From Formosa sp030427735 (GTDB taxonomy: Bacteria > Bacteroidota > Bacteroidia > Flavobacteriales > Flavobacteriaceae): a stretch of DNA of 64,000 nt. A program made the translations under genes and the position numbers. The DNA lies in assembly GCF_051200825.1 (NCBI RefSeq), contig NZ_CP195158.1, forward strand, positions 310,001 through 374,000. The letters are read 5' to 3'. Every line of letters begins with the position of its first letter. Within the stretch, counting starts at the first letter, position 1. This document shows, piece by piece, positions 60,949 to 64,000 of the stretch. The notes below the pieces were generated by a model, which saw only the letters and a program-made list of their open reading frames with translations, was not told the DNA's origin and ran no database searches.

Positions 60949-62718
60949 ATGAACAGACCCATATCGTTTTACCAAAATCAATCTCAGTCACATCAAAAGG
61001 TAGTCGCTACTTTAAATACACAAATACGTACACTTAGTATGGCGCGTTTACAGGTGTTTTTGGCTTCTGCTTACGGTGTGTATGCCACATTTAAAGAATG
61101 GCAAATTGCGTTAATTATAGGTGGGGTAGGGTTGGCTGTGTTTTTGTTTCTGTTGGTTAAGTATTCCAATATTAAATACAAACGCAATATAGAAAAAGCG
61201 CTGGTAGCCATTAATAATGAAGAAATTAATATAATTAAAAATGGATTTTTACACAGGCCAGACGGTGTAGAGTTTCAAGATCCAAAACATGCTTACAGTT
61301 TAGATATCGATGTGTTCGGAAGAGGCTCGTTGTTTCAGAGTATAAATAGGACTTACATTGCCGGAGGAACACAAAAGCTAGCAGAAATTTTAAAAGCCAA
61401 TACCGTTGAAGGTATTAAAAAAAGACAAGACGCCATTACTGAGTTAGCCGATAAGGCGACTTGGAGGCAGTATTACAGTGCCCTGTCTAGCGTTGTACAA
61501 GTTGAGGTTCCTGCCAAAACAATTAACAGTTGGTTAAAAGGTTATACTCCAAAATTGCCATCGTATTTTAACATTATTCCGTGGCTGTTTGGTGGTGTGT
61601 CGCTCGTTTTGTTGGTATGTGTGTATTTTAGTGTGCTTTCGGCAAATATTTTAGGTTTATGGTTGTTGGTGGGCTTATTGTTTACTGGGGTGTATTTAAA
61701 AACTATAAATGTGTTGTCGTCGCAGACCGAAAAATTAAAAAACACGTTTAAACAATATGCGGGGCTTTTAGAACAAATAGAGCAAGAGAAGTTTACTTCA
61801 AGTTTGTTAATTGAACAGCAAAAACAAATAGCGCACGATACCGAAAAGGCGTCGCAAATATTTAAAGAATTATCAGGTTTATTAGATCGTTTAGACAATA
61901 GAAATAATCTGATTTCTGCCATTTTTGGTAATGGACTGTTTTTATTAGATATAAAACATGCCTATGCGATCGAGCAATGGATTAAAAAACATGGATCGAA
62001 AACCACAGATTGGTTAGAGGTCATTGCGTTTTTTGATGCTTATAATGCGTTGGCCAATTATAGTTTCAACCATCCGCAGTTTACGTATCCAAAACTCACC
62101 AAAGAAGTTGCTGTCATTGAAGCCTCTCAATTGGGACACCCGTTGTTGCATTCAGAAAAAAGAATCGATAACGATTTTAAGATCGATAGGTCCCAGTTTT
62201 TTATTATTACAGGAGCCAACATGGCTGGAAAAAGTACGTTTTTAAGAACAGTATCATTATATATTGTAATGGCTAATGTTGGGCTCCCGGTCTGTGCCCA
62301 ATCGAGTGCATATAATCCCATAAAGTTAATTACAAGTATGCGAACCAGCGATTCGTTAACCGATGATAGTTCGTATTTCTTTTCGGAGTTAACACGGTTA
62401 AAATATATTGTAGACACCGTGCAGACCGATGCGTATTTTATTGTTTTAGATGAAATTTTAAAGGGTACGAACAGCACCGATAAAGCTATCGGATCTAAAC
62501 AATTTGTCGAGAAGCTGGTCGGTTTACAAGCAACAGGTATTATAGCAACGCACGATTTGAGTTTATGTGAGATTGCAACCGAATTAACCCAGATTAGAAA
62601 CCATTATTTTGATGCCGAAATTATTAATAACGAATTGCATTTTGACTACACATTTAAAACAGGTGTCTGCCAAAATATGAATGCTAGCTTTTTATTAAAG
62701 AAAATGGAGATTATATAA
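60949..62718 (+). CDS. Membrane-anchored MutS-family ATPase
   Basis: The C-terminal half is a MutS ATPase: P-loop TGANMAGKST, Walker B YFIVLDEILKGTNS and the conserved GIIATHDLSLCE histidine. The N-terminal half lacks the mismatch-binding domain I of MutS; instead two hydrophobic blocks are present (about residues 43-70, WQIALIIGGVGLAVFLFLLV, and 205-245, IPWLFGGVSLVLLV with LGLWLLVGLLF). A lever-like coiled region (KLKNTFKQYAGLLEQIEQ) lies between. Homologues occur in Bacteroidota as MutS-related proteins of unknown function. Two terminators isolate it. Confidence 0.85.
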   Translation: MNRPISFYQNQSQSHQKVVATLNTQIRTLSMARLQVFLASAYGVYATFKEWQIALIIGGVGLAVFLFLLVKYSNIKYKRNIEKALVAINNEEINIIKNGFLHRPDGVEFQDPKHAYSLDIDVFGRGSLFQSINRTYIAGGTQKLAEILKANTVEGIKKRQDAITELADKATWRQYYSALSSVVQVEVPAKTINSWLKGYTPKLPSYFNIIPWLFGGVSLVLLVCVYFSVLSANILGLWLLVGLLFTGVYLKTINVLSSQTEKLKNTFKQYAGLLEQIEQEKFTSSLLIEQQKQIAHDTEKASQIFKELSGLLDRLDNRNNLISAIFGNGLFLLDIKHAYAIEQWIKKHGSKTTDWLEVIAFFDAYNALANYSFNHPQFTYPKLTKEVAVIEASQLGHPLLHSEKRIDNDFKIDRSQFFIITGANMAGKSTFLRTVSLYIVMANVGLPVCAQSSAYNPIKLITSMRTSDSLTDDSSYFFSELTRLKYIVDTVQTDAYFIVLDEILKGTNSTDKAIGSKQFVEKLVGLQATGIIATHDLSLCEIATELTQIRNHYFDAEIINNELHFDYTFKTGVCQNMNASFLLKKMEII

Positions 62719-62731
62719 ATCGTATATTGTA

Positions 62732-62764
62732 AAAAGCCCTTTTCTAATTTAGAAAAGGGCTTTT
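62732..62764. terminator. Bidirectional terminator between the MutS-like and phytase genes
   Basis: AAAAGCCCTTTTCTAA (62732-62747) pairs with its complement at 62749-62764; T and A tracts flank it. It serves both converging genes. Confidence 0.95.
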
Positions 62765-62786
62765 AAGATTTGGGGCAAAATAAGGT

Positions 62787-63800
62787 TTAATTAAGTTGAA
62801 GCAAGTCTAAACTGTGGAAGAAAAAATCCTTTTCGTCGTTCATCGAGACAAATAAACCATTAGGATATTTACTGCCTAAAGCTTGGGTGGTAACATCGCA
62901 ACCATCGGTTTCTTTAGTACCTAAATTTATAGTCTTTACAAAACTGTTATCCCCACGTTTAAAAATGTTGAAACTGTGGTCTTGCTGGTTCGAAACGATT
63001 AAGTAACCAGAGCCATCACTATAAGTGGCTATAGCAATGCCTTCAATATCGTCTTTAAAGTGTTCGCTTCCAAAAATGGCAATTTGCTCGTCGCCTTGGG
63101 CGGGATCTGCATGGAATTTTCTAATCCCTACACCTTCATCAGAATAGTATACGTGGCCTAAAGCATCGTCTACAGCTATGGCTTCAATTTCTTTTTGTCC
63201 GCTAAACGTTCCAAATTTTCTAACTAAAGTAGCTGTTACACCTTGGTTGCCAGCATCTAGTTTGTATTGGTATAAATACCCTTGTGTAGGGCCATTTTTA
63301 CGACTTACTATAGCATAAAAAGCTTGGTCTTTTGGGTTTTTATAAATGCTTATACCCATTGGACGTTTCAATTCTATATCAGTTTCATCTTCAAAAACAG
63401 GAAAACCGCCATTGTCTAAGGGTGTCATGTCTGGCACACTGTAAAGTCTTATCTGGTGTTTTTCACGCTCGGTAAACATCATGATATCTACTTGGGTAGA
63501 GTCGTTTAACGCAAACCCGTATTCGATATCTACATTGTTAGGGTAGCTAACGTTGGTAAGGCTTTTACTTTCTATAATTTTACCATCTAAATCGAAAGCG
63601 TACACGCCGCCGTTTACTTCGTCTTTATCGGTGCCAAAAATAATACTTTGTTCTGGGTTGGCTTTGTTTATCCAAATGGCAGGATCGTCTGTGTCGTGTG
63701 GTGTTTTCTGACTTACCAGTGTAGGTTTTACAAGGGGTAAACTGCTTTTACAGGCTACTAAAGAACCAGCTACTAAAAGGCTTAATATATATTTTTTCAT
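62787..63800 (-). CDS. Beta-propeller phytase lipoprotein
   Basis: This 337-residue lipoprotein (lipobox LVAC, C17) is a BPP-type phytase (PF02333): DTDDPAIWINK at the first blade, NVDIEYGF, GISIYKN, KEIEAIAVDDALGHVYYSDEG and DIEGIAIATYSDGSGYLIVSNQ, which supply the calcium-binding acidic residues. It should release phosphate from phytate at the cell surface. Its start codon lies three bases after the stop of a TonB receptor gene, so receptor and phytase probably form one operon. Confidence 0.92.
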   Translation of the reverse strand: MKKYILSLLVAGSLVACKSSLPLVKPTLVSQKTPHDTDDPAIWINKANPEQSIIFGTDKDEVNGGVYAFDLDGKIIESKSLTNVSYPNNVDIEYGFALNDSTQVDIMMFTEREKHQIRLYSVPDMTPLDNGGFPVFEDETDIELKRPMGISIYKNPKDQAFYAIVSRKNGPTQGYLYQYKLDAGNQGVTATLVRKFGTFSGQKEIEAIAVDDALGHVYYSDEGVGIRKFHADPAQGDEQIAIFGSEHFKDDIEGIAIATYSDGSGYLIVSNQQDHSFNIFKRGDNSFVKTINLGTKETDGCDVTTQALGSKYPNGLFVSMNDEKDFFFHSLDLLQLN

Positions 63801-63803
63801 GGT

Positions 63804-64000
63804 TTAGTTTTTAAATAAATCGTATTTCAATCCAAAAGTTACACGTGTTTGGTAGTACTCCATTTGCATGGTACGGTTTTTAACACCTTGGTAATAACGT
63901 AATGGTTGGTTGGTGATATTGTTTACATCTACATACAAACTTAATTGTTTTGTAATATTGGCACGGGCATTAAAGTCTAAAAAGAATTGCTCGTCGTAAT
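63804..64000 (-). CDS. TonB-dependent receptor, C-terminal fragment (cut by the window end)
   Basis: The minus-strand frame from 64000 to the stop at 63804-63806 encodes about 65 residues of a barrel end: FNARANITKQLSLYVDVNNI, TNQPLRYYQG and RVTFGLKYDLF, typical of the last strands of TonB-dependent receptors. The gene continues beyond the window. It is the upstream partner of the phytase gene, so it may import the products or substrate of that enzyme. Confidence 0.85.
   Translation of the reverse strand, partial: YDEQFFLDFNARANITKQLSLYVDVNNITNQPLRYYQGVKNRTMQMEYYQTRVTFGLKYDLFKN

Overview
The window looks like a piece of chromosome from a marine-type member of the Flavobacteriaceae (Bacteroidota). 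The evidence is low GC, no Shine-Dalgarno sequences, many starts preceded by the Bacteroidota minus-7 element TAnnTTTG, SusC-like TonB-dependent receptors paired with lipoproteins, a long SUF operon, an IleS2-type isoleucyl-tRNA synthetase, a DksA-like protein lacking most zinc cysteines, and a three-subunit menaquinone-type succinate dehydrogenase. I see no rRNA, tRNA, CRISPR array, transposase, integrase or phage module. Most genes are core or conserved lineage genes. Both window ends cut a gene.

Layout. 1-11.3 kb (+): end of a flippase-like membrane protein, a secreted esterase-fold protein without its nucleophile serine coupled to radA, an M13 peptidase, a small lipoprotein, ileS, a DksA-like regulator, a secreted DUF4097-like protein and lspA. 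11.3-14.2 kb (-): tight operon of a retropepsin-like protease (RimB type), a RimK-type ATP-grasp ligase, an AstE/AspA-type zinc hydrolase and 5-formyl-THF cyclo-ligase. 14.3-18.3 kb (+): uvrC and a patatin fused to an outer-membrane barrel. 18.5-25.7 kb (+): aromatic amino acid catabolism (hmgA, hppD, tryptophan 2,3-dioxygenase) with a DUF3108 protein, an M23 lipoprotein and pgi. 25.9-37.0 kb: two TonB receptor/lipoprotein pairs, the second bracketed by two endonuclease/exonuclease/phosphatase (EEP) proteins. 37.1-40.7 kb (+): hflX and an FdhF/YdeP oxidoreductase. 40.8-49.5 kb (-): a DUF3078 protein, then the suf operon (sufA, sufB, lipoprotein, sufC, sufD, sufS, lipoprotein, sufE, sufT-like, DUF2480) with a candidate Flavo-1-like RNA between sufD and sufS. 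49.6-57.0 kb: MbnP-like lipoprotein, thiL, small zinc-ribbon protein, alpha/beta hydrolase, an ACT-like protein divergent from aspartate kinase, a small outer-membrane protein, and aminopeptidase P. 57.4-62.7 kb (+): sdhCAB and a membrane-anchored MutS-family ATPase. 62.8-64 kb (-): a beta-propeller phytase behind the end of a TonB receptor gene.

Functional themes. Two separate loci (the EEP/TonB/DUF5689 cluster and the phytase/TonB pair) suggest capture of phosphorus-rich organic polymers, possibly nucleic acids and phytate. The RimB-RimK-AspA operon suggests an amino-acid tag writer with two hydrolases. The suf operon carries two uncharacterised lipoproteins within it. No clear new defence or mobile system is present. 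The best candidates for new biology are the EEP/TonB locus, the serine-less esterase coupled to radA, the ACT-like protein beside aspartate kinase, the repeat-bearing partner lipoprotein of the first TonB receptor, the candidate RNA in the suf operon, and the membrane MutS homologue.
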